Assembly: GCA_003251535.1 (NCBI GenBank)
Contig: QKFD01000108.1
Coordinates: 1 to 64,000, forward strand
Length of the DNA stretch: 64,000 nt
DNA from: Chromatiales bacterium
GTDB lineage: Bacteria > Pseudomonadota > Gammaproteobacteria > Thiohalomonadales > Thiohalomonadaceae
Direction: 5' to 3'
Shown: positions 44,804-53,598 of the stretch, in pieces
Layout: every line of letters begins with the position of its first letter
Position numbering within the stretch: the stretch's first letter is position 1
Made by a program: the position numbers and the translations under genes
Notes under the pieces: generated by a model
Seen by the model: only the letters and a program-made list of their open reading frames with translations
Told to the model about the DNA's origin: nothing
Database searches by the model: none

Positions 44804-46969
44804 TCAGTACCGGTAGCTGAGTTCCAGCCACATGGAGCGGCCGGGGAGTGGGTAGTCGTCGGGGATGGTGGAGCCGCCGGTCATCCCTGGGGAGTAGAGG
44901 GTGGGGGCGTAGCCCTGCTCATCAAACAGGTTGTAGACGGTGCCCGCCACCGACCAGCCGTTGGCCAGCGCCTCCCGGCGCACGGTCATGTTGACGGTGG
45001 TGTAGTCCGCCACCGCGGCGCGTGGATCCCCCGCCGCCCGGGGCTGCTCACCCACCCACGATAGCTGGCCGGCCACACTCCAGCGGTCCAGTGGTTGCCA
45101 GGTGGCAGAGAGATAGGCGCTCTGCTCCGGGGTGTTGGGGACCACGTTGCCGGTATCCCGGTCCTCTGAGTGTTGCCAGGCGTAGTAACCGCGCAGGTCC
45201 AGGTTGGGTTTGACGGCCCAGTTGGCCTCCAGCTCGAAGCCGTGACCTTTACGGTCGTGGACATTCTGGGCGGTACTGGTGGTGCCATCGGCGTCTGGCA
45301 CAAAGTCTATGAGGTCGTCGATCTCGTAGTAGAAGACGTTAAACAGGGTGGAGATGTCGAAGCGCGGCCGATAGTCCAGCGCCAACTCATAGGTGTCGAT
45401 GGTCTCCGGCGCCAGATGGGGATTGCCGAGGGCCACCGGGTTGTTCTGGGCATACTGCTCGCCAAACGAGGGGGCGCGAAAGGCCCGACCATAGAGGAAC
45501 TTGGTGGTGAGGTCGTGGCGGGTGGCCCACACCAGCGCCAGGCGTGGGTTGGTGGTGCTACCAAAATCGGAGTAGTCGTCGAAGCGCAGCCCGGCGGTCA
45601 GCTCCCAATCTGGGGCGAACTTCCACTCATCCTGGAGCGAGATATAGCGCACGGTGCGGTCTTGATCCGCCATGAAGACATACGGCGTGTCGCTGACGTT
45701 GGTCAGGCTGCCATCCACCTCACCCTCGCTGCCCGTCAGCACCCCAGGTCCAAAGTTCTTCCGCTCGTTGGTCTCCTCTGCCTGCCGCTTCACCCCCAAC
45801 CCCAGGCGCCAACGGTGGCCGAGTTGGCCGGTGTAGAGGGTGGTGAGTTCCGCGGCGCTGTAGCGATCCAGGTTCTCCGGACGGGCGAGCGCACCCTGGG
45901 TGAAGGTGACTAGACCCGCCGTGGGTTGGGTGCCGATGTTGCCATCCTCACCCACCGGCAGGGTGGCGCCGGCGGGGAAGAGGGTGAACTTGGGGCGGTC
46001 GTGGAGCTGATAGTGGCTGAGCCGTATATCACTACTCCAGCCCTCGGCAAACTCACCCAGGCGATAACGGGCGTCAAACAGGGTGAGATCGACACTCTGC
46101 TCACCGGCAGGATCGAGCACCTGCGAGGCGCCCGCACCAACGCCGGCATCGCGTATCTGCCAGTGCCACAGATGGAGGTCGAGTGGACCGCGGCTGACAT
46201 TGAGGGAGGTGTCGATGAGATCGTAGTTGGTGGAGAGGGCCCCTGGGGCGTAGCTGGCGTTGGTCCCCAACTGCTCATCAAACACCGTTTGCAGGTCCCG
46301 CCGCACCACTCGGTCGGAGTCGCCGTCACTGTGCATCAGCGCCAGGTTGAAACCGACCCGCCACTCTCCTGTCGTGGTGCCGGCCCGTAGCCAGGCATCG
46401 CGTCGCTCAAATGAGCCGGCCCTGGCGCCCGTCTCCACCCCGTCGATGCCGCTCTGGGTGCGGGTGATGACGTTGATCACCCCGGCAAAGGCGTCGGCCC
46501 CGTAGACCGCGGAGCCGGGTCCGCGAATCACCTCGATGCGCTCGATATCGGAGACCGGCAGCCGGAATAGGTTAGGGCGGCTGCCGGTGTAGAAGTGGGT
46601 GATGGGGATCCCGTTGCGCAGCAGGAGTACCTGGGGGTTTTGATCGGTGTGGATGCCGCGGATCGACCAGGTGGGATTCATCCGGTTGAGCGGTGAGGCG
46701 CCGATATGGAGACCCGGGACCATCTCCAACGCCTCATCCAGGGTGGTGGCGCCAAAGGTACGGATCTCTTCGGCGGTGACCACCGAGGCGACGGCGGGCG
46801 CCAGATGCAGCGGCTTGGTGGAGCCGGTGGCGATGCTGACGTTCTCCTCATCGCCATACAGCAGCGAAAGCGCCTCTTCAGGAGGGACCGACTGCGCCGC
46901 TGCCAAAGGGCAGCAGACCAACGTCGAAGTGACAAAGGCCAGGGAAGGGATGGACTTACGCGCAGCCAT
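44804..46969 (-). CDS. TonB-dependent outer-membrane receptor
   Basis: A 721-residue receptor. Start at ATG 46969, followed by a signal peptide (MAARKSIPSLAFVTSTLVCC, cleavage near AAA-QS). The plug domain is clear: SIATGSTKPLHLAPAVASVV, ATTLDEALEMVPGLHIG, IERIEVIRGPGSAVYGADAF and AGVINVITRT. The rest is a 22-strand barrel ending in the aromatic C-terminus WLELSYRY. The family (colicin I receptor/BtuB/vitamin or siderophore receptor type) imports large nutrients with TonB energy; ligand unknown. It heads an operon with two citrate-synthase-like genes and an SDR, and is preceded by a strongly foldable leader (46970-47170). Confidence 0.93.
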   Translation of the reverse strand: MAARKSIPSLAFVTSTLVCCPLAAAQSVPPEEALSLLYGDEENVSIATGSTKPLHLAPAVASVVTAEEIRTFGATTLDEALEMVPGLHIGASPLNRMNPTWSIRGIHTDQNPQVLLLRNGIPITHFYTGSRPNLFRLPVSDIERIEVIRGPGSAVYGADAFAGVINVITRTQSGIDGVETGARAGSFERRDAWLRAGTTTGEWRVGFNLALMHSDGDSDRVVRRDLQTVFDEQLGTNASYAPGALSTNYDLIDTSLNVSRGPLDLHLWHWQIRDAGVGAGASQVLDPAGEQSVDLTLFDARYRLGEFAEGWSSDIRLSHYQLHDRPKFTLFPAGATLPVGEDGNIGTQPTAGLVTFTQGALARPENLDRYSAAELTTLYTGQLGHRWRLGLGVKRQAEETNERKNFGPGVLTGSEGEVDGSLTNVSDTPYVFMADQDRTVRYISLQDEWKFAPDWELTAGLRFDDYSDFGSTTNPRLALVWATRHDLTTKFLYGRAFRAPSFGEQYAQNNPVALGNPHLAPETIDTYELALDYRPRFDISTLFNVFYYEIDDLIDFVPDADGTTSTAQNVHDRKGHGFELEANWAVKPNLDLRGYYAWQHSEDRDTGNVVPNTPEQSAYLSATWQPLDRWSVAGQLSWVGEQPRAAGDPRAAVADYTTVNMTVRREALANGWSVAGTVYNLFDEQGYAPTLYSPGMTGGSTIPDDYPLPGRSMWLELSYRY

Positions 46970-47356
46970 AGTCAAAGTTCCCTTGTAGCCGCCACGCCCT
47001 GGGCGCTGGCGGGTCACCGATCGGTTGACGCTCCGCCGTGCAGCGGGAGCCAATGCTCCGCCGGCGGGCACGCTACCTGCCCGGTGACAGATTCGGGCAT
47101 CCAACCCGCCGGGATCCGCTCCCCACAGGTGGCATCAGGCACGTAGCCTAACGCGGCTGCACGTGCCCTCTCTTATTCTGGTCCCGATTCTACCCAGACC
47201 CGGATCACCCTGGCCAGTGTGACAGGGGAAGGGTGGGTCACGAGATGGAAATTGAACGCATGAGGGGCGGATTCCACCACTATAGTAGCTGCTTATCCGC
47301 CCGGTTGCGTGGGGTTATAGGCCCGCCCGCCGCGTAGGGCGGACGGGCGCTAGGGG
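46970..47356 (-). promoter_or_regulatory. Structured leader/promoter region of the TonB operon
   Basis: 387 bases lie between the TonB start and the PRMT stop. On the minus strand the leader can fold into at least four stems: GGCACGT/ACGTGCC with AGCC/GGCT (47138-47148 with 47155-47167), an outer stem CCGGCGGG/CCCGCCGG (47061-47068 with 47105-47112) enclosing TGCCCG/CGGGCA (47078-47083 with 47094-47099), and GGAGC/GCTCC (47046-47050 with 47055-47059). Fragments such as GCCACCTGTGGGGAG and GCCCGAATCTG loosely recall the cobalamin riboswitch, but the consensus boxes are not matched. No rho-independent terminator between the leader and ATG was recognised. Confidence 0.45.
47321..47348 (-). terminator. 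Hairpin at the end of the PRMT gene
   Basis: Arms GCCCGCCCGCC (47321-47331) and GGCGGACGGGC (47338-47348), one mismatch, loop about 6 bases; lies 9 bases beyond the stop of the leftward gene at 47357. Confidence 0.5.
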
Positions 47357-48280
47357 TTAGATAAACCCCTTGCGTAGATCTAGCCGTTGGGTCTGACTCT
47401 CTCCCCCATGGCTGTGGGTGACGCTCCAACGGACCGTCACCCCCACCTCCAGGCGGGTATCGGAGATGAGGTGGATCGCCAGCCGATCCCCTGCCACCCC
47501 GGCAATCGGCTCCAGCAGTGGGAGATAGAGCTGCTCCCAGTGGGTGCGGGGGGCGTCCGGGGCGGTGGAGAGCACCACCCCGGGCACCAGCTCGCTCTGC
47601 CACCAGAGGGCAAAGCCGTAGATCTGGAGTGGCCGTGGGAGATCCCACTCGGCATCCCCATGGCGCACACTGCCGTTGCGCTTGTTGAGGTCGGCAACAT
47701 CGATACGCTGGGCGGGCAGATCGGCCGCCAGCTCTGCGGGGGCGAGGGTGCGCACATACATATTGTTGAGCCCCACCCCTTTGGCCGGGGCGAAGTCGAG
47801 CCCAAACCCCACCGTATCCCAGCTGGTCAGCTCACTATGGATGCGATCGGTGATGACCGGGGCGATGAACTGCTCGATACGGCCGGGGATCACCACTCCC
47901 TTGGGTTTCAGGAAGCGGCGGGCGTCGTTCAGGGTTTCTAAGATGTTCTCCTCGTAGGCAAAGTTGCCCAGGGTCTCGGAGATCACCAGATCCACCTTGG
48001 GGGGCTCCAGGATGTTGCTGGAGTGGTCGTGGTAGAAGTGGCAGTTGCGGATGCGGTTGCGGCGCGCCAGCTGCCGACTCACCTCGATGATCTCCCCCTG
48101 CTCGTAGCAGTGGACCTCCTTCGCCCCCAAGCGACTCGCCATGAACCCGAGCAGGCCGGTGCCGGAACCGATGTCGGCCACGGTGGTGCGCCCCGGTTCA
48201 ATCAGCCGTTGCAGTGCCTGATAGAAGGCCTCGTTGCGGACCCGGTCCGCCAGCATGGTGCGGTGATATTCAATGGACAT
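47357..48280 (-). CDS. PRMT-type (protein arginine methyltransferase-like) class I methyltransferase
   Basis: A 307-residue methyltransferase with the layout of eukaryotic-type PRMTs: YHRTMLADRVRNEAFYQAL at the N-terminus (PRMT helix that caps AdoMet), motif I VADIGSGTGLLGFMASRLGA (36-53), post-I YEQGEIIEVS, double-Glu-type loop SETLGNFAYEE (101-111; Glu102 and Glu110/111), a beta-barrel region, and the THW loop THWEQ (246-250). The double-E and THW residues are the arginine-binding hallmarks, so it may methylate an arginine side chain. It could also be a divergent non-PRMT enzyme. It lies 8 bases downstream of aroE. Confidence 0.85.
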   Translation of the reverse strand: MSIEYHRTMLADRVRNEAFYQALQRLIEPGRTTVADIGSGTGLLGFMASRLGAKEVHCYEQGEIIEVSRQLARRNRIRNCHFYHDHSSNILEPPKVDLVISETLGNFAYEENILETLNDARRFLKPKGVVIPGRIEQFIAPVITDRIHSELTSWDTVGFGLDFAPAKGVGLNNMYVRTLAPAELAADLPAQRIDVADLNKRNGSVRHGDAEWDLPRPLQIYGFALWWQSELVPGVVLSTAPDAPRTHWEQLYLPLLEPIAGVAGDRLAIHLISDTRLEVGVTVRWSVTHSHGGESQTQRLDLRKGFI

Positions 48281-48288
48281 GGCGACTG

Positions 48289-49137
48289 CTAGCCCTTCAG
48301 CTGGGCCCGCACCTCCTGGATCACCGGCGCCGTCTCCGGTCGCACGCCGCGCCAGATGGCAAACGACTCCGCCGCCTGCTCCACCAGCATCCCGAGCCCA
48401 TCGACCGCGGTGACCCCTTCACGCCGGGCCCACTCCATGAACGGGGTGGGGCGGGCGGCGTACATCATGTCGTAGGCGAGCCCATCGAGGTGGATGAGGC
48501 CGGCCGGCAGCGGCGGCAACTCACCCGCCAGGCTGGCGGAGGTGCCGTTGATCACCAGGTCGAAGCGCCGCCCCTGGAGCGGCTCGAAGCCACACGCCTC
48601 CACGGTACCGAGATCGGCAAACTGCTGCGCCAGCTCCTCGGCCCGTTCGCGGGTGCGGTTGGCGATGGTGAGCCGGGCGGGGGCCGCCGCCAGCAGCGGC
48701 TCCACCACGCCGCGCACCGCGCCGCCGGCGCCGAGCAGCAGGAGTTCACGCCCCGCCAGTGAGAGGTGCTGGTTGTGGGTGAGATCGCGCAGGAGGCCGA
48801 GGCCGTCGGTGTTATCCCCCACCAGGACCCCCTCTGGGCTCCAGTAGAGGGTGTTGACCGCCTTGGCGCGGAGCGCCCGGGGCTCCAGCCGCTCGGCGAG
48901 GCGAAACGCCTCCTGTTTGAAGGGGACGGTGATGTTGAGGCCACGCCCGCCGCTGGCGTGGAAGTTGCCGATGGCCTGCGGGAGGCCACCTGGCTCCACC
49001 AAGATCGCCTCATAGCTGAGGCGCTGGCGGGTCTGGGCGGCGAAGCTGGCATGGATGAGGGGCGACTTGCTATGGCCGATGGGGTTGCCCATCACCCCAT
49101 AGCGGTCGGCTGGGCTATCGAAATCGAGTAGGGACAT
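48289..49137 (-). CDS. aroE: Shikimate dehydrogenase
   Basis: Reduces 3-dehydroshikimate to shikimate with NADPH in the chorismate pathway. The 282 residues include the substrate-binding [13 protein letters not shown]-like start ([20 protein letters not shown]), the catalytic Lys-containing [23 protein letters not shown], the Gly-rich NADP loop [16 protein letters not shown] and [14 protein letters not shown]. It is the first gene of a two-gene leftward unit with the PRMT-like gene 8 bases downstream. Confidence 0.97.
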   Translation of the reverse strand: MSLLDFDSPADRYGVMGNPIGHSKSPLIHASFAAQTRQRLSYEAILVEPGGLPQAIGNFHASGGRGLNITVPFKQEAFRLAERLEPRALRAKAVNTLYWSPEGVLVGDNTDGLGLLRDLTHNQHLSLAGRELLLLGAGGAVRGVVEPLLAAAPARLTIANRTRERAEELAQQFADLGTVEACGFEPLQGRRFDLVINGTSASLAGELPPLPAGLIHLDGLAYDMMYAARPTPFMEWARREGVTAVDGLGMLVEQAAESFAIWRGVRPETAPVIQEVRAQLKG

Positions 49138-49190
49138 GGGAACGGCTCCGGTCTGGGGTAACGCGCAGAGGGCCGCTGGGCGCAGCCCGC

Positions 49191-50441
49191 CTACGTGAAC
49201 GTGGCCCTCAGTATATAGAAGAAGATAATGGCCAGAATGGCGCCGGCCGGGAGGGTGACCACCCAGGAGAGGAAGATGGTGCGCACCACATGGAGGTTGA
49301 GGGCGGCAATCCCGCGGGCGATCCCCACCCCCAATACCGCCCCCACCAAGGTGTGGGTGGTGGAGATGGGGAGGCCGGTACCGGAGGCCAGGACCACCGT
49401 GCCGGAGGCGCCGAGGGTGGCTGCAAAGCCGCGGCTGGGGGTCAGTTCAGTGATGCCGGTGCCCACCGTGGCCATCACCTTGTGGCCATACATCACCAGC
49501 CCGAGCACGATGCCGACCCCGCCCAGCAGCAGGATCCAGGCGGGGGTGACGGATTTGGCCGCCACCTGGGCGGTCTGCGCCGCAGAGACCACCGCCGCCA
49601 CCGGTCCGACGGCGTTGGCCACGTCGTTAGAGCCGTGGGCGAAGGCCATGGAGCAGGCGGTGGCCATCATCAGCACGCCGAACACCCGCTCCACATTGGC
49701 AAAGTGAAACTCCCGATCGGCGGCCGGATCGGTGGGGACCCGCCGCACGTAATAGACCCCAAAGGCCCAGACCGCTATGCCGCAGAGGATGGCCAGCAGG
49801 TAATTTTGCAGCGTGGAGGTGTGCAGGCCGACGTGGGAGAGCCCCTTCATCAGCGTCATCAAGGCGATGACGAAGCCGACTAAGAACATATAGATCGGCA
49901 CCCAGCGGCGGGCGCTGGCGAGGGGATCGCGGGTGTCGAGGATCAGCCGTTGCACACTGGAGAAGAGGGCGTAGGCGACCAGGCCGGCCAACAGCGGTGA
50001 GACCACCCAACTGGCGACGATGGAGCCCACCTTGGCCCACTGCACGGAATCGACACCCAGCCCCACGGCGGCAAACCCGACGATGGCGCCGACGATGGAG
50101 TGGGTGGTGGAGACCGGCCAGCCAAAATAGGTGGCGATGAGCAGCCAGATCCCGGCCGCCAACAGCGAGGCGAGCATACCGAAGATGAGCAGTTCGGGGG
50201 CCTCCGCCAACAGGGCCGAGTCGATCATGCCGTTGCGGATGGTGGCGGTGACCTCACCACCGGCGAGGAAGGAGCCGGCAAACTCAAATAGGGCGGCGAT
50301 GATGATGGCCTGGCGCACGCTGAGTGCCCCCGAGCCCACCGAGGTGCCCATGGCGTTGGCGACATCATTGGCGCCAACGCCCCATGCCATGAAGAGGCCA
50401 AATAGGCAGGCGAGCAGCACATAGACGGTGCTGTATTCCAT
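49191..50441 (-). CDS. pit: PiT-family inorganic phosphate transporter
   Basis: A 416-residue membrane protein of about 10-12 helices carrying the two PiT signature repeats: [20 protein letters not shown] near residue 22 and [20 protein letters not shown] near residue 268. The family imports metal-phosphate coupled to H+ or Na+. The DUF47/PhoU-like gene ends 20 bases upstream (50462), the common DUF47-PiT pair. It fits low-affinity phosphate uptake; metal co-transport is family knowledge. Confidence 0.96.
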   Translation of the reverse strand: MEYSTVYVLLACLFGLFMAWGVGANDVANAMGTSVGSGALSVRQAIIIAALFEFAGSFLAGGEVTATIRNGMIDSALLAEAPELLIFGMLASLLAAGIWLLIATYFGWPVSTTHSIVGAIVGFAAVGLGVDSVQWAKVGSIVASWVVSPLLAGLVAYALFSSVQRLILDTRDPLASARRWVPIYMFLVGFVIALMTLMKGLSHVGLHTSTLQNYLLAILCGIAVWAFGVYYVRRVPTDPAADREFHFANVERVFGVLMMATACSMAFAHGSNDVANAVGPVAAVVSAAQTAQVAAKSVTPAWILLLGGVGIVLGLVMYGHKVMATVGTGITELTPSRGFAATLGASGTVVLASGTGLPISTTHTLVGAVLGVGIARGIAALNLHVVRTIFLSWVVTLPAGAILAIIFFYILRATFT

Positions 50442-50461
50442 AGAGTCTCTTTGTGTTGGGT

Positions 50462-51133
50462 TCAGCGGGCGAGCATCAGTAGCAGCCGTCCCCCCACCCC
50501 TTGGGCATGGTTGGCCAGCTCGCCGATGAGCTCGACGGCGCGGTACATGAATACGGCATCCACCGGCGGCAGCTGCTGTTCGTGCCGGAAGATGGCGCTG
50601 CGCACCTCGACCTGCATGGCATCCGTATCGCCCTCGATGGCGTCCAGCGTGGTCACCATCCCCTCCACCAGCGCCACCTCACGGCCATGGAAGCCGGTCT
50701 CCACCAGCTCATCCAGCTCATCAATGGCCTGCCGTGCTTGGGCGCTGGCATCGACGCTGCGCCGCACGAAGTTCATCAAGGGGGCGTGGATCTCGGGGGG
50801 GAAGTTCATCTTGCGGCCCAGGATCAGGCCGGCGATATCTTTGGCGGTGATGGCAATGCGATCCTGCTCCGTCAGCACCGAGAGGATGTCGCGGCGAGAG
50901 AAGGCCATCATCCAGCCACTCGGTAGGTGGAGCCGGAGGTCGTTTTTTAGGCGATCCGCCTCTCCCACCTGGGAGGCGATCTGCTGCTGACGCTGCCCGG
51001 CCAGCACCCACTCCCCCTCCAGGGCTGCTTCAAAGAAGGGGATGAGCCCCTCGGCACAGCCGTGTACCTTGGCCATGTGCTGCTGCAATGGCCGCACAGG
51101 CGACTTTCCGAACATGTTGAAGATGTGATTCAT
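50462..51133 (-). CDS. DUF47 / TIGR00153 PhoU-like phosphate-transport accessory protein
   Basis: A 223-residue all-helical protein. It begins with the TIGR00153-type FGKSPVRPLQQHMAKVHGCA, then helical repeats with conserved acidic residues (LVEGMVTTLDAIEGDTDAM) like PhoU homologues. Such proteins are encoded next to PiT transporters and are thought to regulate them. It lies immediately upstream of the pit gene with the same direction. Confidence 0.93.
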   Translation of the reverse strand: MNHIFNMFGKSPVRPLQQHMAKVHGCAEGLIPFFEAALEGEWVLAGQRQQQIASQVGEADRLKNDLRLHLPSGWMMAFSRRDILSVLTEQDRIAITAKDIAGLILGRKMNFPPEIHAPLMNFVRRSVDASAQARQAIDELDELVETGFHGREVALVEGMVTTLDAIEGDTDAMQVEVRSAIFRHEQQLPPVDAVFMYRAVELIGELANHAQGVGGRLLLMLAR

Positions 51134-51283
51134 CCCAATTCCCCCGGGCGAGCGCCGCGAATTATGACAGCAAGATGACAGGTGAATAAAGGGTGAGCGC
51201 TACCCTTCTGCGTCCCCTTGAGGGCAGAGGTGGGTGGCGCAGCGTTCAGTATGGGGGGGAGGGCGCTGGAGTGGGAGGGGGTC

Positions 51284-51306
51284 CCCCCTGGCGTCAGGCC
51301 AGGGGG
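51284..51306 (-). terminator. Hairpin downstream of the prohibitin-like gene
   Basis: Arms CCCCCTGG (51284-51291) and CCAGGGGG (51299-51306), 7-base loop, 12 bases beyond the stop at 51319. Confidence 0.5.
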
Positions 51307-51318
51307 TGGGGGAGGGGA

Positions 51319-52191
51319 TTACTGCCCGCCGACGGTGGGGGCCGGTATCTGGATGAGGGGGGCGGTGACCATATTGGCCGGCACGACCACCGTCGCGGCC
51401 CCCTTCTCGGCGAAGCGCATGAGCGCCTGGTTGGCCTCGTGCTGAAGGTACTCACGGGTCAGGGAGGAGTTGATGATGCGGTTGGCCTCAGCCAACCCCT
51501 TGGCCCGTTCGATCTCGATCTGCGCCTCCCGCTTGGCGGTCTGCTCCTTCACCTCCATCGCGGCCAGCCGCTTCTCCTGGGCCACTGCATCGCGGATCGC
51601 CTCTTCGATGGATTGGTCGGTCAGCAGGGCGCGGACCACCACTCGACTGATGAGAAAGACCCCCGGATCGGTCCGGTCCAGCTCCCGCTGGACCGAGGCC
51701 AGCACCTGGTCCTCGATATCGGAGCGGCGGGTGTGCATGGCCAGGGAGTCGTGTTTGGCCACCTCTTCGTAGACGGCGTTGCGCGCCACCGAGGTGACTA
51801 GGCGGAAGGCGGGCAGATAGGCGGCGATCTCCGGGTCCCAGAGCGACTGGCCGGCGTACTTCACCTCCACCTCGGCCACCTTGTCTGCCTGCACCCGGTA
51901 GTAGACCACCACGTCCAGGTCGGCCAGTGAGAGGTTGTCCTTGGCCTTGGGTCGCATATCATCCAGCGCGACCTCGATCTCTTTGGCCGAGAACTCACGC
52001 ACCGTCTGGATCACCGGGGCCTTGATGAAAAAGCCGGGGGTGATCTCCTGCATACTCAGCTTGCCCACCGTGGTGCGTAGGCCGACATTACCCGACTGGA
52101 TGGTGCCACCGGTGGAGATGATGGCGGCGGCGAGGGCGATCAGCAGTACCAGGATCAGGAACGATCGCACGACACTGACGACATTACTCAT
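51319..52191 (-). CDS. SPFH/prohibitin-family membrane protein
   Basis: A 290-residue protein with one N-terminal membrane anchor (FLILVLLIALAAAIISTGGT) and an SPFH/band-7 domain (ITPGFFIKAPVIQTVREFSA, ADLDVVVYYRVQADKVAEVE, SDIEDQVLASVQRELDRTDP) followed by a long coiled coil (AQEKRLAAMEVKEQTAKREAQ). Prohibitin-like proteins assemble into membrane rings and regulate proteases such as FtsH. The start at 52191 (MSNVVSVV) is chosen over an upstream Met that would add 21 residues with no membrane-protein character. rpoS lies directly upstream, same strand. Confidence 0.9.
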   Translation of the reverse strand: MSNVVSVVRSFLILVLLIALAAAIISTGGTIQSGNVGLRTTVGKLSMQEITPGFFIKAPVIQTVREFSAKEIEVALDDMRPKAKDNLSLADLDVVVYYRVQADKVAEVEVKYAGQSLWDPEIAAYLPAFRLVTSVARNAVYEEVAKHDSLAMHTRRSDIEDQVLASVQRELDRTDPGVFLISRVVVRALLTDQSIEEAIRDAVAQEKRLAAMEVKEQTAKREAQIEIERAKGLAEANRIINSSLTREYLQHEANQALMRFAEKGAATVVVPANMVTAPLIQIPAPTVGGQ

Positions 52192-52283
52192 AGGACTCTC
52201 CCAGGCTGGTCTCCGCCCTGAAAGGGGGCGGTTGCGTAGGCACATTGTAAACATGCCCCGGCCAATTGCGGCCGCTGGGAGTC

Positions 52284-52309
52284 CCCGGCCGCGGGGGCAC
52301 GCGGCCGGG
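52284..52309 (-). terminator. Strong hairpin downstream of rpoS
   Basis: Perfect 10-bp arms CCCGGCCGCG (52284-52293) and CGCGGCCGGG (52300-52309), loop GGGGCA. It sits 20 bases beyond the rpoS stop. No T-run. Confidence 0.6.
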
Positions 52310-52330
52310 TGGAGTGGGGTGTGGTTCCGG

Positions 52331-53248
52331 TTACAGCCCCTCGGGACCGAGGGCCATATCGCCCGCCATGCGACGGAGCTTCTTCAGTGCCTCCAGCTGG
52401 ATCTGGCGCACCCGCTCCCGGCTTACACCCAATTCGGAGCCCAGCTCCTCCAGGGTGGCCGGGTCATTACCATCGAGACCGAAGCGACGGCGCAGGACCT
52501 GCTGCTGCATGGGCGAGAGCTGAAAGAGCAGCAGCTCCACATTGGCCCCGAGTTGGGATTGGTGCAGCGATTCGCCCGGCTCATCCCCCTCCGCCTCCAG
52601 GGTATCGAGCAGGGTGCCATCCCCATCCTCGCCCCGCGGGGCGTCGATGGAGGAGGTGCGCCGATCGAGGGAGAGTAGCTCCCGCACATCGTCGCTGGTG
52701 CGCCCCATCTCCTGGGCGATCTCATCAACACTCGGCTCGCGGTTAAGGCGTTGGCGTAGTTTGCGGGCAACGCGCAGGCAGGCGTTGATCTCCTTGGCCA
52801 GATAGGCCGGGAGCCGCACGGTGCGCACCTGGTTGATTAGGGCGATCTCGATCGCCTGGCGGATCCACCAGATGGCGTAGGTGGAGAAGCGAAAACCGCG
52901 CTCCGGGTCGAACTTCTCCACGGCGCGGATGAGTCCAAGATTGCCCTCTGCCACCAGATCCAGCAGCGGTAGGCCGCGGTTGAGGTAACCCCGTGCCACA
53001 CTGACCACCAGGCGCAGGTTGCACTCGATCATCCGCCGCCGGCCGGTGGGATCACCTTGGCGGGCGAGACGGCCGTAATACCCCTCCTCTTCAGCGGTCA
53101 AGAGCGAGGAGTAGCCGATCTCCCGCAGATAGAGATAGGCGATGTCCCGATCGCCCTCACCCGGTTCGGCGCTCGCTGTCGGCGCCTCCCGCGCCGGCGT
53201 GTCGAACGCCTCTTCGGGCTCTAGTTCATCCTCAGGTTGCGTTTCCAT
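52331..53248 (-). CDS. rpoS: RNA polymerase sigma factor RpoS
   Basis: Stationary-phase/general stress sigma factor. The 305 residues show the RpoS order: region 1.2 ([20 protein letters not shown]), region 2 with [40 protein letters not shown] and [20 protein letters not shown], region 3 with [20 protein letters not shown]-like helices, region 4 with [20 protein letters not shown]. The N-terminal 25 residues are acidic, as in RpoS. The phage-like boundary region follows upstream (53249-53596), so its promoter must lie in that region. Confidence 0.95.
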   Translation of the reverse strand: METQPEDELEPEEAFDTPAREAPTASAEPGEGDRDIAYLYLREIGYSSLLTAEEEGYYGRLARQGDPTGRRRMIECNLRLVVSVARGYLNRGLPLLDLVAEGNLGLIRAVEKFDPERGFRFSTYAIWWIRQAIEIALINQVRTVRLPAYLAKEINACLRVARKLRQRLNREPSVDEIAQEMGRTSDDVRELLSLDRRTSSIDAPRGEDGDGTLLDTLEAEGDEPGESLHQSQLGANVELLLFQLSPMQQQVLRRRFGLDGNDPATLEELGSELGVSRERVRQIQLEALKKLRRMAGDMALGPEGL

Positions 53249-53596
53249 ATCCTCTTAGCGGCTCCCCCATGTAGCCGGCGGCCGCAAGCAAGCGGCCATC
53301 GCCGTCCGAATCTCTCTTACTCGCCGGCAGATGGCAAGTATTTTTCATCCATTAATTCGTTAAATAGCCAACTTGTTGTGTGGGGGGGTGTTAGGTTTGA
53401 GATACAGGGAATCGGGCGGATTTCGGAGAAAAACTCCTGAAGAACAGAAGCTTAGGAGAAATTCAGCGGATTGGGAATTAACAGTCGGTTTGAGGCAAAT
53501 TTCGCGTTTTTTCCAGCAAAAAATGGCGGAAAAACTGGAGAAAAATAGCCCGTCTTTTTCCCTTGAAATTCCCTTCGAAGGGCACTTCAATGCCCT
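53249..53596. other. Boundary region between rpoS and the Mu-like prophage
   Basis: 348 bases. From about 53400 the sequence is noticeably richer in A and T than its surroundings. It holds three copies of GGAGAAA-type words: GGAGAAAA at 53425, GGAGAAAT at 53455 and GGAGAAAA at 53537, plus AAATTTCGCGTTTTTTCC (53501-53518), resembling the CGAAAAACGCGAAA core of transposase sites at Mu ends. It also should carry the rpoS promoter. Repeated transposase sites would mark this as the right prophage end; the exact join to host DNA (expected 5'-TG/CA-3' with a 5-bp target duplication) cannot be placed without the other end. Confidence 0.4.
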
Positions 53597-53598
53597 TC
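53577..53598 (-). terminator. Hairpin at the end of the phage gene run
   Basis: GAAGGGCA (53577-53584) and TGCCCTTC (53591-53598), a perfect 8-bp stem with a 6-base loop overlapping the gpG stop codon; a plausible end of the late transcript. Confidence 0.45.

Noticed and set aside
46970-47356. Cobalamin riboswitch upstream of the TonB receptor
   Set aside because: Only fragments of the consensus are visible; the B12 box and core order do not fit. It is reported as an unassigned structured leader.
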